64,000 nucleotides of DNA from the NCBI GenBank assembly GCA_963422385.1, contig OY729432.1, forward strand, positions 2,914,001 to 2,978,000, given 5' to 3'. The notes beneath the pieces were generated by a model. That model had not been told where the DNA came from, did not search any database, and saw only the letters and a list, made by a program, of their open reading frames with translations. The translations under genes and the position numbers were made by a program. Shown here one piece after another: positions 34,808-43,295 of this stretch (the first letter of the stretch is position 1; each line of letters starts with the position of its first letter). Origin of the DNA: JAJDTQ01 sp963422385 (GTDB lineage: Bacteria; Desulfobacterota; Binatia; UBA9968; JAJDTQ01).

Positions 34808-35866
34808 TCAGGAGGCGTCCTCCTCGCTGTACAGGTTCAGGCTCTCAAGCACCGGGCGGTCGGTCACGGAGAAGAGGATCGCGGGCTCGGTTCGGGAGTC
34901 GTTCCGGAAGTGGTGCCAGTGCCACGACGGCACCACGAAGCAGTCCCGGGCGGTCCAGCCCATGGCGGCGCCGTTTTTCCCGTCCTTGCCCGCCACGGTC
35001 GTACCCGCGCCCTGCATCACGTGGTAGATGGTGCTGCTGGTGTGGCGGTGGGTCCGGGTCTCCTCGCCGGGACGCAGCCACTGCACCCGGCAGTCGATGG
35101 TGGGCATGGTGGGTCCGCCGGTGACGGGGTTGGCGTATTGCAGCAGCACGCCGTCATGGGGGTCGCCGCCGGCCGCCGCCAGCTCCTCCAGCACGGGCAG
35201 GGTGTCGCGCCACTTGTAGGTGTAGGGCAGGGCCCGGTTGCCCGGACTTTCCGTCGGCGGCCGCACGGCGCCGAGCCGGTGCCGGCTGTAGCCTTCGGTT
35301 TTTGTCACCGGCTGGGCCGGGCCTTCGCCGTAGTTCTCGTGGAAGTTGGCGTCCAGTTGGTTCATCAGATGCACGTCGAGCACGTCCAGCCAAACGATGT
35401 TGCCGTCGCCCTGGTTGTAGTGGTCGTGCCAGGTCCAGCTCGGCGTCAGCACCAGGTCGCCGGGCTCCATGTGCATCTCCTCTCCCTCCACCGTCGTGTA
35501 CCCGGCGCCGTCCCCCTCCACCACGAAGCGCAGGGCCGCGGCCGTGTGCCGGTGGCACTCGGCCCGCTCTCCCGGCTTGACGAGCTGCACGGACATCTGG
35601 ATCGTCCGGGTGGTGGACTTGAACGCCGTGAGCCCGGGGTTCACCAGTTGCACCGTGCGGCGTTTTGCCGCCTCGTCGATGTGCCCCAGCTTCACCACCT
35701 CGCCGGACTCCATGAGGCAGGAATGGATCACCGGCCAGCGCCAGATGTGGGATTGCAGCTTCGGCATGGGCTGGCGCGGCTGCCAGTGGCCCGCCAGAGA
35801 ATTTTCCGCCATGATTCGGTGCAACTCGTCCAGCCGCGGATCGTCCGTGTTGACAGCTTCACTCAT
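34808..35866 (-). CDS. Bicupin ring-cleavage dioxygenase-like protein (paralog 2)
   Basis: A 352-residue protein with two complete cupin motifs: AECHRHTAAALRF and WTWHDHYNQ in the first barrel, RTHRHTSSTIYH and WHWHHFRND in the second. The pattern fits gentisate/1-hydroxy-2-naphthoate dioxygenases, which need Fe(II) in the N-terminal barrel. It lies 16 bp downstream of the dihydroxyphthalate-decarboxylase-like gene. A decarboxylase feeding a ring-cleavage oxygenase would be a sensible pair, which is an inference. It shares its C-terminal ILFSVTDRPVLE with the paralog at 7743-8762. Confidence 0.75.
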   Translation of the reverse strand: MSEAVNTDDPRLDELHRIMAENSLAGHWQPRQPMPKLQSHIWRWPVIHSCLMESGEVVKLGHIDEAAKRRTVQLVNPGLTAFKSTTRTIQMSVQLVKPGERAECHRHTAAALRFVVEGDGAGYTTVEGEEMHMEPGDLVLTPSWTWHDHYNQGDGNIVWLDVLDVHLMNQLDANFHENYGEGPAQPVTKTEGYSRHRLGAVRPPTESPGNRALPYTYKWRDTLPVLEELAAAGGDPHDGVLLQYANPVTGGPTMPTIDCRVQWLRPGEETRTHRHTSSTIYHVMQGAGTTVAGKDGKNGAAMGWTARDCFVVPSWHWHHFRNDSRTEPAILFSVTDRPVLESLNLYSEEDAS

Positions 35867-35882
35867 GATCGTCTCCTTGATT

Positions 35883-36839
35883 CTAAACCCCCTCCAGCGC
35901 CGCCGCTTCCGGGTGGAAGAAGTCCTCGTAGTTGAGCTTCTCGCGCGTCAGGCCGAACTGGTGTGCGAACGCCATCATGGCTTCCAGCGAGCGGACGTTG
36001 TCCGCGACGTTGTAGGACCAGTAGTTCTCCCCCATGACCGCCCGCTGCTCGTCGATGGCCGCGGCCACCCACGAGGTGATGAGCACCTCGGGATCGGAGC
36101 CGTAGAGCCGGTCCAGGGCCACGTCCCGCGCCTGGCGGTACGCCTTGAGCAGCGCCACCGGCGCTTCCGGGTGCTTGTCCACGAAGCCCTGCTTGAGGGT
36201 CACCATGTGGCTGATGGGGAAAATGCCTGTGGCCTTGTAGTAGTTGAGCTCCTCGGTCTTGTAGTCGCGGAACAGCCGCCGCACACGCGGGTCCCGCCGG
36301 CTGATGGACGGCAGCACGTTGGGCTCGATGACCGCGTCCACTTCCCCCGCCAGCAGCATGTCGTCCAGTGGCTTGGCGTCCAGCGGCCCGGAAACGTGCT
36401 CCAGCGGCTCCACCGCGACGTCCGCGGCCCAGCTCTCCGCCTCCGGTCCGGGCATGCACCACCGGATGCGCGTCAGGTCCACGCCGTAGTGGTTCTGGAG
36501 CGCCGCCCGCGCCCACACCCCGGCGGTGCTGCTCACGAACACGCGCTTTCCTTCCAGGTCCCCGGGGGTTTCGATGCCCGAGGCGTTGTTGACGAAGATA
36601 TAGGCCAGCCGGAACTTTCGATTGGGATAGGCCGGGATCGAGACGTAGGGGTGCTTGCCCTTGCCCTTGGTGCGCATGAGGCCGCCGAAGCTGGCGTCCC
36701 AGGCGTCGATGGTCTCCGGTCCGCGAAAGTCGCTGATCTCGAGATCGAAACCTTCCACCTGGACGGCGCCGTCCACAAAGGGCCGGTTGGTGTCCACCTC
36801 GGGCTCCCTGAAACCGAGCCGAAGCCTGGGATTCGCCAT
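35883..36839 (-). CDS. 4,5-dihydroxyphthalate decarboxylase-like/periplasmic-binding-fold protein
   Basis: A 318-residue protein starting MANPRLRLGFREPEVD. It shows the Pht5-like pattern: an early VEGFDLEI strand, IPAYPNRKFRLAYIFVN, DLEGKRVFVSSTAGVWARA and IFPISHMVTLKQGFVD. The family shares its fold with solute-binding proteins and includes 4,5-dihydroxyphthalate decarboxylase; no signal peptide is visible, so a cytoplasmic enzyme is favoured. The longest frame extends through the MITE at 36866-37004 to 36959 but the short start is preferred. It is followed closely by a bicupin gene. A relative lies at 47841-48848. Confidence 0.68.
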   Translation of the reverse strand: MANPRLRLGFREPEVDTNRPFVDGAVQVEGFDLEISDFRGPETIDAWDASFGGLMRTKGKGKHPYVSIPAYPNRKFRLAYIFVNNASGIETPGDLEGKRVFVSSTAGVWARAALQNHYGVDLTRIRWCMPGPEAESWAADVAVEPLEHVSGPLDAKPLDDMLLAGEVDAVIEPNVLPSISRRDPRVRRLFRDYKTEELNYYKATGIFPISHMVTLKQGFVDKHPEAPVALLKAYRQARDVALDRLYGSDPEVLITSWVAAAIDEQRAVMGENYWSYNVADNVRSLEAMMAFAHQFGLTREKLNYEDFFHPEAAALEGV

Positions 36840-36865
36840 GGGTGTGTCTCCCTTGTTTGCTCCTG

Positions 36866-37004
36866 GTGTCGTGTCCGGTAAATTCGCAAGATAATTTACT
36901 GGTCTACTGGTCTTTTTTGCCGTCGGCTGCGTTGCTCTCTCTCGCGTGGTATTGGCCACTGCTCGTCATCGCACCTTGTCTTGCGTATTTGCGGGACACG
37001 ACAC
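36866..37004. mobile_element. MITE copy A (139 bp)
   Basis: Terminal inverted repeats GTGTCGTGTCCGGTAAATTC (left) and the complement of ...TATTTGCGGGACACGACAC (right), with a short central part. The flanking dinucleotides are TG and TA. It separates the bicupin at 37004-38038 from the decarboxylase-like gene and supplies the last base of the bicupin stop codon. Its transcript could fold into a long hairpin and might weaken readthrough along the set. Confidence 0.8.
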
Positions 37005-38038
37005 TAGCCGTCCTGGCAGTCCGCCGCCGCGGTCTCCCTCATGTAAAAGCCGAGCTTGGTCTGAGCCGGCCAGTCGTCAATGGAGAACAGGACGGCTTCA
37101 CCCCGGCGCCCGTTCTCGTGATGGTGCCACGTCCAGGCGGGAACCGCGAAGATGTCCCCCTGGCGCCACTCGAGCCGCTCGCCCTCGATGACCACAGCCC
37201 CTTGTCCTTCGAACGCGTGGTAGAAGGTGTTGCTGTTGTGCCGATGGCCCAGGGTCGTCTGCCCGGCCCGGAGAAGCTGCGCGTGCCAGGCGATGGTGGG
37301 CAGCGTGGGTCCGCCGTCCACCGGGCTGGCGAGCATGAGGTGCACGCCCTCGCAAGGGTCCTCCTCGCCGGCTTCCTGCAAGGCATCGAGCGCCGCCCGG
37401 GTCTCGGCCCACGGGTAGCGCATGGGCGGCAGCGGAAACGGCTTGCCGTCGGCCATGGGCCGTGCGAGCCCACGGGTCCGATCGCCGTAGCCGTGGGGCT
37501 TGTGAATCTCCTGGTAGGGCAGGTCGTCCGGGAGTCTTTCGTTCAGGTTCACCCCGCCGTTGTAGCCGTTGTCATATCCGTCCACGTACAGGGCCGGGGC
37601 CGTTCCCTGGTTCCAGTGATCGTGAAAGGTCCAGGACGGGCTGATGATGACGTCGCCCCGCTCCATGGGAAACGCTTCGAACTCGCATACGAACGCGGCC
37701 TCCCGGGGTGCCTGGCAAACCAGCCGCGTTTCGTTCCTCATGTTGCGATGGCCCTGGGTGCGCTCGCCCGGCATGAGGATCTGGACGTTCATCCAGATGG
37801 GGAAGCGGGTCGCCTCGATGCCGGTGACGGAGCGCATCCCGGTCATGCCGCCGGGCCCCACGGTGACGATCTCGCCGGAGCGCATGAGACTCTTGTAGAT
37901 GCCGTCCCAACGCCAATGGGCGCCGGTGGCGCCGGTGCGAGGCTCCGCCATGCCTTCGCGCCTCAGCCCGGCCCCCACCAGGTGGTGCCCGGCCAGGAAA
38001 TTCTCGAGATCTTCGTGGGTGGCGCCGACGCCGCTCAT
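37004..38038 (-). CDS. Bicupin dioxygenase-like protein with altered first metal site (paralog 3)
   Basis: A 344-residue protein starting MSGVGATHEDLENF; longer starts add non-protein-like sequence. The second cupin is intact (LGHRHNSNTFYHAFEGQG, WTWHHHENG). The first has GHRNMRNETRLV where paralogs read HRHT, so one His ligand is Asn, although WTFHDHWNQG is kept. The catalytic iron may therefore sit in the second barrel or the specificity may differ. The stop TAG is made by the TA target and terminal base of the adjacent MITE. It lies 41 bp downstream of an amidohydrolase gene. Confidence 0.72.
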   Translation of the reverse strand: MSGVGATHEDLENFLAGHHLVGAGLRREGMAEPRTGATGAHWRWDGIYKSLMRSGEIVTVGPGGMTGMRSVTGIEATRFPIWMNVQILMPGERTQGHRNMRNETRLVCQAPREAAFVCEFEAFPMERGDVIISPSWTFHDHWNQGTAPALYVDGYDNGYNGGVNLNERLPDDLPYQEIHKPHGYGDRTRGLARPMADGKPFPLPPMRYPWAETRAALDALQEAGEEDPCEGVHLMLASPVDGGPTLPTIAWHAQLLRAGQTTLGHRHNSNTFYHAFEGQGAVVIEGERLEWRQGDIFAVPAWTWHHHENGRRGEAVLFSIDDWPAQTKLGFYMRETAAADCQDG

Positions 38039-38079
38039 CACGAGCCCTCCGGGCGCTTGGCTGACAGGCTCCCGAACAT

Positions 38080-39234
38080 TCAAGCGTCCAGGCGGAAGTA
38101 CCGCACGCAGTTGTCCACCAGCATGGCCCTCTTCTCGTGGGCGGGCACGCCCTCGAAGTCTTCCTCCATCACCGGGACGGAGTTGGGGTATTCGCTGGCG
38201 GCGTGGGCGAAGTCCGTGCCCCACATGAGCTTGTCATACCCGATGCACTCCCGCCGCTTGATGCCGATGGGGTCGTGCAGGAAGCCCCAATAGCTGTGCT
38301 CCCGCAGGTACTCGCTCGGCTTCCGCTCCAGATAGTGAAGTCCCCAGAACTGATGGATCATGGGCATGTAGCGCTGGTAGTGATCGTCGATCTGCCACAA
38401 TCCGTACTCGAACCATCCGATCATGGTCTCGGCCCAGTACATCCTGAGCGCGGGGAAGCGATTCCACACGCCGGCGAAGGCCATCTGGACGGCGCCGACC
38501 ATGGCGTCGTTGGTGAAGCGGAAGAAGTAGTTCATGGGCTCCTTGACGTGGACGTCGGGACCCGGCTTGCGTTGGTAGGTGAACGCGGCCTCGCCCTTGC
38601 CGGAGCCCATGTTGCCGGTGTTGTGGTTGGTCAACGCCATGCCCAGGTCCAGGGACGCAGCCCAGAACCGGTCATCATCGACCGTGGGGAAGCCGCGGCC
38701 ACTGGGGAACTTGTCGAGCTTGATCCCCTTGAGCCCCAGCCGGGCGCAGTGCTCGAGCTCCGCCACCGCGTCGTCGATGCCGCTGGTGGGGATGACGCCC
38801 ATGGGAATGATCCGGTCAGGCGCCGGCGCCATGTATTCTTCGGCCAGGAACTCGTTGTACGCCCGCACCAGCTCGCAATAGAGGTCGCGGTCCCCGGCCT
38901 GTTCCAGCACGAACGAGATCTGCGAGAACACCACCTCCGCGTCGATGCCGTCCTGGTCCTGTTCGCGCAGGCGCTGTTCCGGGGGTCCGGTGCCCGCGCA
39001 GGTCTCGAAGGTGGGAACCTGCGTGGCCATGTCCGCCTTGTTCACCCGGACGCTCCGGGTGACGCCGATGGTGTTGGGCTTTCCGCCGTCCACCACCACC
39101 GCGTCCGAGCCGTTGGGCATCTTGACCCGCTTGGGCGCCCGGTCGCGCCACCTGGCGGCAACCCGGCCGCGCCAGATGTCGGGGTTCAGGTCGATGTGGC
39201 CGTCGGCCGAAATGACATGGTATTTACGTCCCAT
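38080..39234 (-). CDS. Amidohydrolase-2 family protein
   Basis: A 384-residue TIM-barrel protein starting MGRKYHVISADGHIDLNPD. It has the metal-site region ADGHID, REQDQDGIDAEVVFS, a TNHNTGNMG segment, MYWAETMIGWFEYGLW and the C-terminal MWGTDFAHAASEYP with its conserved Asp. It is most like the enzyme at 12868-14031. It is the promoter-proximal gene of the minus-strand catabolic set, with a 345-bp intergenic region upstream. Longer in-frame starts (to 39534) add unlikely sequence. Decarboxylation or hydrolysis of a ring acid is the family's usual reaction; the substrate is unknown. Confidence 0.78.
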   Translation of the reverse strand: MGRKYHVISADGHIDLNPDIWRGRVAARWRDRAPKRVKMPNGSDAVVVDGGKPNTIGVTRSVRVNKADMATQVPTFETCAGTGPPEQRLREQDQDGIDAEVVFSQISFVLEQAGDRDLYCELVRAYNEFLAEEYMAPAPDRIIPMGVIPTSGIDDAVAELEHCARLGLKGIKLDKFPSGRGFPTVDDDRFWAASLDLGMALTNHNTGNMGSGKGEAAFTYQRKPGPDVHVKEPMNYFFRFTNDAMVGAVQMAFAGVWNRFPALRMYWAETMIGWFEYGLWQIDDHYQRYMPMIHQFWGLHYLERKPSEYLREHSYWGFLHDPIGIKRRECIGYDKLMWGTDFAHAASEYPNSVPVMEEDFEGVPAHEKRAMLVDNCVRYFRLDA

Positions 39235-39579
39235 GGAAGTCTTTCCTCCAGAGATTCCCGTATGCAAGCATTGGGGGGCGGTGGCGTCGAGCCTGTCCGT
39301 TCGGCGACAACTCGCCACAAGCGAGGCCAGAATCTCACCAAACCAGTATTCCTTATATTCTCCTCGGTGCATGTGGGCAAGAACAAACTGTTCAACAGTG
39401 CCCGGTGACGGGGATGATGTGAGAAAGCCTGGGAGCCGGTACCACGGGTTCAAGGCAAAGAGCGGGGTTGTTGCACACAAATGGGACGGAGGAGGCAAAT
39501 GGACTTGCGGTAGGAATACGGGTGGATTGAGCAAGGGAAGGGACTTCGATTCAAGGCAAGATGGAGGACGAAGCGGGCT
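39235..39579. other. Intergenic region between divergent gene sets
   Basis: About 345 bp between the minus-strand catabolic set and the plus-strand restriction-modification genes. It is noticeably more A/T-rich than its surroundings. It must carry the promoter of the 27988-39234 set and that of the methyltransferase gene, but no clear -35/-10 pair or operator could be chosen with confidence. Confidence 0.4.
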
Positions 39580-40644
39580 GTGATTGCGACGACGCCCACC
39601 GCCGCTGAGCGACTGAGCGACTACCTGATGACTCCCAGGGTGTCGCCGCTCTTTGTCTTGGGTGACGCGTTGGATGTCCTGAAACAGTTTCCCTCCGACT
39701 TGTTTGATTGCTGTATGACGAGTCCTCCATACTGGGGGAAACGGGAATACGCCAACAGTGGCATTGGACTTGAGAGTGACTATCGAGACTTCATCGACAA
39801 CCTCAGCGCCATATGCGCCGAAGTCAAACGGGTTCTCAAGCCTGTCGGGTCCTTCTGGCTGAATATCGGCGATTCCTATGCTGGTAAAAACCTCGTTGGT
39901 ATCCCATGGCGCGTTGCCATAAAGTTGACAGATGGGCAGGGGTGGACGCTAAGGAACAGCGTTGTCTGGAACAAGGTCAAGGGAGGACCAGACAATACGA
40001 GGGATCGCTTGCGTAACGTCCATGAAGAGGTATTCCATTTTGTCAAGTATCCAAAAGGCTACTACTATGACACCGATTCGATCCGCAGTACGCCGAAGAA
40101 GGCAAAGGTAGTAAATGGCTCGGTGGTCTCGGCCACCGGGGTCCACGGAGTTCGTTACCGGCGGCAAATCGAGCTTTCCTCTGATCTTACAGAGGAGGAG
40201 AAAAGGAATGCTTTCGATTATCTGGAGAGGATGCTCGGTTGTGTTCAGGCCGGCGAAGTCGCGGACTTTCGCATGATCATCCGAGGCCAGCAGAGAACGA
40301 CCCATTCTGACTCGGAAAAGGTTTCTGGGCGAGCCAAGGAACTCAGAGACAAGGGGTTCTATTTCCTGAAATACCATCCGAACGGCAGCAAACCGTCCGA
40401 TGTGTGGGATATTCTTCCCGAGGACACGCAGAAGCGGAAGACTCACTTTGCCCCCTATCCGGAGGACCTTTGCAGGATTCCGATTCTGGCCACTTCCTCG
40501 GTCGGCGGTCTGGTCCTCGACCCCTTTTGTGGGACGGGTACTACGATGTTGGTTGCAAGCGCTTTGGGTCGGAAATCCGTGGGCATCGATCTCTCAGACA
40601 AGTATCTTGCGATTGCGGAGGAAAGGAGTGCCACGCTCTTATGA
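39580..40644 (+). CDS. Type II DNA methyltransferase, beta class, probably N4-cytosine
   Basis: A 354-residue protein from GTG 39580. Motif IV is TSPPYW (residues 47-52) and motif I is DPFCGTGT (from Asp314), the beta-class order; SPPY points to cytosine N4 methylation. LKPVGSFWLNIGD and LVGIPWRVAIKL match the methyltransferase at 19706-20632, but this one has a ~70-residue insertion (about 175-245). The stop overlaps the start of the NotI-like gene by 4 bp. With the nuclease gene broken it may act as an orphan methyltransferase. The base composition is lower in G+C than the neighbours, suggesting transfer. Confidence 0.85.
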   Translation: MIATTPTAAERLSDYLMTPRVSPLFVLGDALDVLKQFPSDLFDCCMTSPPYWGKREYANSGIGLESDYRDFIDNLSAICAEVKRVLKPVGSFWLNIGDSYAGKNLVGIPWRVAIKLTDGQGWTLRNSVVWNKVKGGPDNTRDRLRNVHEEVFHFVKYPKGYYYDTDSIRSTPKKAKVVNGSVVSATGVHGVRYRRQIELSSDLTEEEKRNAFDYLERMLGCVQAGEVADFRMIIRGQQRTTHSDSEKVSGRAKELRDKGFYFLKYHPNGSKPSDVWDILPEDTQKRKTHFAPYPEDLCRIPILATSSVGGLVLDPFCGTGTTMLVASALGRKSVGIDLSDKYLAIAEERSATLL

Positions 40645-41502
40645 GCGATGTCATTGAGCTCTTGGGTGAGCCGACTCAGAATCAGATGATCTCGAAGTGG
40701 GATACCGTTGTTGACCGCCAGTGGTGTCCCTATCTGGACCGCAAGTGCATCAAGGTCGGAAAGAGCCAACCAGAAATCTCTATTGGCACGTGTTCGGTCC
40801 TCTACGGCAAGGTCAAACGACCTATTGTCATCTGTCCCTTCCGTCTACTGGAGCGAGGACAGATATTTACTGACTGTCTGCATCTCCTTTCTTTGCACGA
40901 ACCCGGCAATGAGCTTCATGTTGTGTCGGAGGTGTCGGTGCCAGGAGGAAGCGTTGACTATTTTCTGGCCTCGGTACGTGACGGCAAGGTCAAGGACTTC
41001 GTGGGAATAGAGCTTCAGACCTTGGATACTACGGGTACGGTATGGCCTGCACGGCAACGATTTTTGCAGAAGGTCGGTGTTGAGGTCATCCGAGAAGAGG
41101 CTGCACCATACAACAAGACCTACGGCATGAATTGGAAGATGACGGCCAAGACGATTCTGATCCAGCTCCATCACAAAGTCCAGACATTAGAAGCCATCAA
41201 CAAGCATTTGACTCTCGTGATACAGGACTTCTTGCTGGAGTATCTGCGTAGCCAGTTTCAGTTCTCGCACATGAAGGACGCGCGTCGCGGGGACCCGATG
41301 CAAATTCACGCATACCGTAATGGGTCAGAAGGGGGACGGCGCCTTTTCCCTAAATCTTCGGTCTCGCCTAAGCACCGATTCGGGAGGCATTGCTGCCTGC
41401 CTAGGGCTCCAGGCGGAAGCCAAGGTTGATCTCGAACGGATCGTTCAACAGCTTGAAATGAAGATCTCAAGGCAAACCTTGTTTACGTTGGGGACCGGCT
41501 AG
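40641..41502 (+). pseudogene. NotI-like type II restriction endonuclease, frameshifted near its end
   Basis: The frame starts at ATG 40641 (MSDVIELLGEP) in an ATGA overlap. It shows NotI-family features: CPYLDRKCIKVGK, IGTCSVLYG, VDYFLASV, DFVGIELQTLDTTGT and NWKMTAKTILIQLHHKV. The Asp...IELQ block looks like the PD-(D/E)XK site. Near 41315 the frame must shift by one base to continue (MGQKGDGAFSLNL to the stop at 41502); unshifted it ends with a foreign tail at 41429. The lesion lies after the catalytic core, so activity is not wholly excluded, and a sequencing error is possible. NotI cuts GCGGCCGC; the specificity here is unknown. Confidence 0.65.
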
Positions 41503-41523
41503 ACGAAGGACTCAATACACATT

Positions 41524-42375
41524 ATGGGGAAACAAGAAACCTTGGAAACCAGGGCCGAGCCTGTGGAAGCGGTTCTCAACTATGCGGTGGACACCGGCGA
41601 GAAGCCGGTCACGCATACGGCTCAGCTCAACACGACGCCGGTGTTGCGCACGGGGAAGCACGAGGCGCGCCGGGCTACCATCCACAACGGACGGCCCATG
41701 GCGGCGGATCTGTCGCTGGAGCGTGAAGGGTTCGTCTTCGTCGGACACGACACCCGGGTGTCGGACTTCTACGACGAGGACGAGCTGCGGTCCGTGTACT
41801 ACCCGGAGATCGACGCCTTGGTCAAGAGAGAGGCCGGCGCTTCCCGAGTGGTCATCTTCGACCATACCCTCCGGGCTCAGGACGACGGCATCCGCGCCGA
41901 GCGGAAGGTCCGGGAGCCCAACCGGTCGGTGCACAACGACTACACCGAGTGGTCGGCGCCCAAGCGCGTGCGGGATCTCCTGCCGGCGGACGAGGCCGAG
42001 GCGCTGCTGCAGGGGCGGTTCGCCATCATCCAGGTATGGCGGCCGACGCGCAACCCGGTGCGTACCAATCCGCTGGCCATCGCCGATGCCCGCAGCCTGC
42101 GGACGGAGGATCTGATTCCGTCCCGGCGCAGCTACCCCGGCCGGATCGGCGAGACCTACCAGATCACCTACAGCCCGGAGCACCGCTGGTTCTACTTCCC
42201 CGAAATGACCCGGAACGAGGCCATCGTCTTCAAGGTGTTCGATTCCGAGAAGGATGGTCGCGCGCGGTTCACCGCCCATACCTCCTTCGACGATCCCACG
42301 TGTCCGCCGGACGCCCCGGCGCGGGAGAGCATCGAGGTGCGGACGCTGGCTTTCTTCGACGCGCCGGCATCGTGA
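41524..42375 (+). CDS. CmcJ/NvfI-like Fe(II)/2-oxoglutarate-type oxygenase
   Basis: A 283-residue protein. The layout of CmcJ/NvfI-like proteins is visible: VLNYAVDTGEKPV, a GFVFVGHDTRVSDFYDE block, the metal-binding RSVHNDYTEW (His-x-Asp), and the distal EAIVFKVFDSEKD and ARFTAHTSFDDP (His). Members include fungal and bacterial hydroxylases acting on secondary metabolites and small acids. It is the first gene of the plus-strand catabolic set, 22 bp before the RidA-type gene, and begins 21 bp after the NotI-like remnant. The ribosome site is weak. The substrate is unknown. Confidence 0.7.
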   Translation: MGKQETLETRAEPVEAVLNYAVDTGEKPVTHTAQLNTTPVLRTGKHEARRATIHNGRPMAADLSLEREGFVFVGHDTRVSDFYDEDELRSVYYPEIDALVKREAGASRVVIFDHTLRAQDDGIRAERKVREPNRSVHNDYTEWSAPKRVRDLLPADEAEALLQGRFAIIQVWRPTRNPVRTNPLAIADARSLRTEDLIPSRRSYPGRIGETYQITYSPEHRWFYFPEMTRNEAIVFKVFDSEKDGRARFTAHTSFDDPTCPPDAPARESIEVRTLAFFDAPAS

Positions 42376-42397
42376 CCGGACGCCAAGGAACCAAGTC

Positions 42398-43069
42398 ATG
42401 CGATTGAAGATGTTCGACTGGCTCGGTCGCGACTTCGTCGCGGTTTCCTGCGAGGGCGAGGCCGGTGCGGCGGGCGATGCGGGCGTCGACGGGATTCTGG
42501 ACCGCATCGAGAAAAAGATCGCAACGCTGGGCTTCTCCCTGGACGACGCGGTGCGGACGCGCCTGTGGGCCCGGGACCGGGACAGCCGGAACCTCGGCAG
42601 TCGGGCCCGGTCCAGGCGCATGCGCGGCAAGGCGCGTTCCGCCAGCTCGAGTTACATCGCGCCGGATCACATCGATTCCGAGGCGAGCGTGGCGCTGGAT
42701 TTCCTCGTTATGCGCTCCGGCGGCGGGAAGATGCTGGTGGAATACGACCCGCCCATCGCGCCGTTGCGTTATCTCGGGCTCGATTCCCTGGTTTTCCTCT
42801 CCGGCGTTACTTCCACAACCGGGGACCTTTCCGCGCAGGTGAGCGAGGTCTGCGGGTTGATCGGAGAGTCCCTGGCCCACGCCGGGGTCTCTTGGGAACA
42901 GGTCGTGCTGGTGTCGTTCTTTCTCCATCAGTCGGAGGATCCGGCCAATCTGAATGCGGCCTTTCAAAGGGCCGTGGAGCACCGCCCCGGACGCGCCGAG
43001 TGCGCGTTCGTGGAAGGGTATTCGGCCCAGGGCAAGCTCATCGAGATCGAGGTCACGGCGCAACCATAG
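42398..43069 (+). CDS. Tandem RidA/YjgF-like protein
   Basis: A 223-residue protein from ATG 42398. It contains two RidA-like halves: the first (about 5-95) has the LDRIEKKIATLGFSLDD helix and a SSSYIAP ending, the second (about 120-220) begins PLRYLGLDSLVFLSG and has the typical CGLIGESLAHAGVSWEQVV helix. RidA proteins are trimeric and often hydrolyse imines/enamines. The tandem form suggests pseudo-trimer assembly. Only the second half keeps the usual strand order; the first is more divergent. It sits between the CmcJ-like and DapA-like genes, which points to handling of a reactive pathway intermediate. Confidence 0.68.
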   Translation: MRLKMFDWLGRDFVAVSCEGEAGAAGDAGVDGILDRIEKKIATLGFSLDDAVRTRLWARDRDSRNLGSRARSRRMRGKARSASSSYIAPDHIDSEASVALDFLVMRSGGGKMLVEYDPPIAPLRYLGLDSLVFLSGVTSTTGDLSAQVSEVCGLIGESLAHAGVSWEQVVLVSFFLHQSEDPANLNAAFQRAVEHRPGRAECAFVEGYSAQGKLIEIEVTAQP

Positions 43070-43127
43070 CGTGGTGTCTTGCGTTGACAGCCGACCGCCA
43101 TTGCCCTATGACCCGTCTTGTCTCGGG

Positions 43128-43156
43128 CTTGTTGCCGGCGTCGCGCCGGCAACAAG
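43128..43156. terminator. Perfect 13-bp hairpin between RidA-like and DapA-like genes
   Basis: Arms CTTGTTGCCGGCG and CGCCGGCAACAAG enclose a TCG loop. Stability would be high, but only a weak T content follows (AGATTTCC), so it may be a terminator, a transcript-stabilising hairpin or a small repeat. It lies in the 226-bp gap before the DapA-like gene. Confidence 0.5.
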
Positions 43157-43295
43157 AGATTTCCGAGCCGCAGGGGTATCCGATGATGGACAGGCGCTAC
43201 CGGCCCGGCCCGGTCATCATGGCAAGTGAGGGTTGCGCCGGCGAACGCCGCGCCAGACAATTGTTTCGCATCCATCCCTGACAAGGAGTGACATC

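Noticed and set aside
36840..36959. An N-terminal extension of the Pht5-like gene through the MITE
   Set aside because: The added 40 residues are translated transposon sequence; MANPRLRLGF at 36839 matches the family start.
43071..43090. GTGGTGTCTTGCG as another MITE end
   Set aside because: It matches only about 8 bases of the terminus, with no partner end or TA context.
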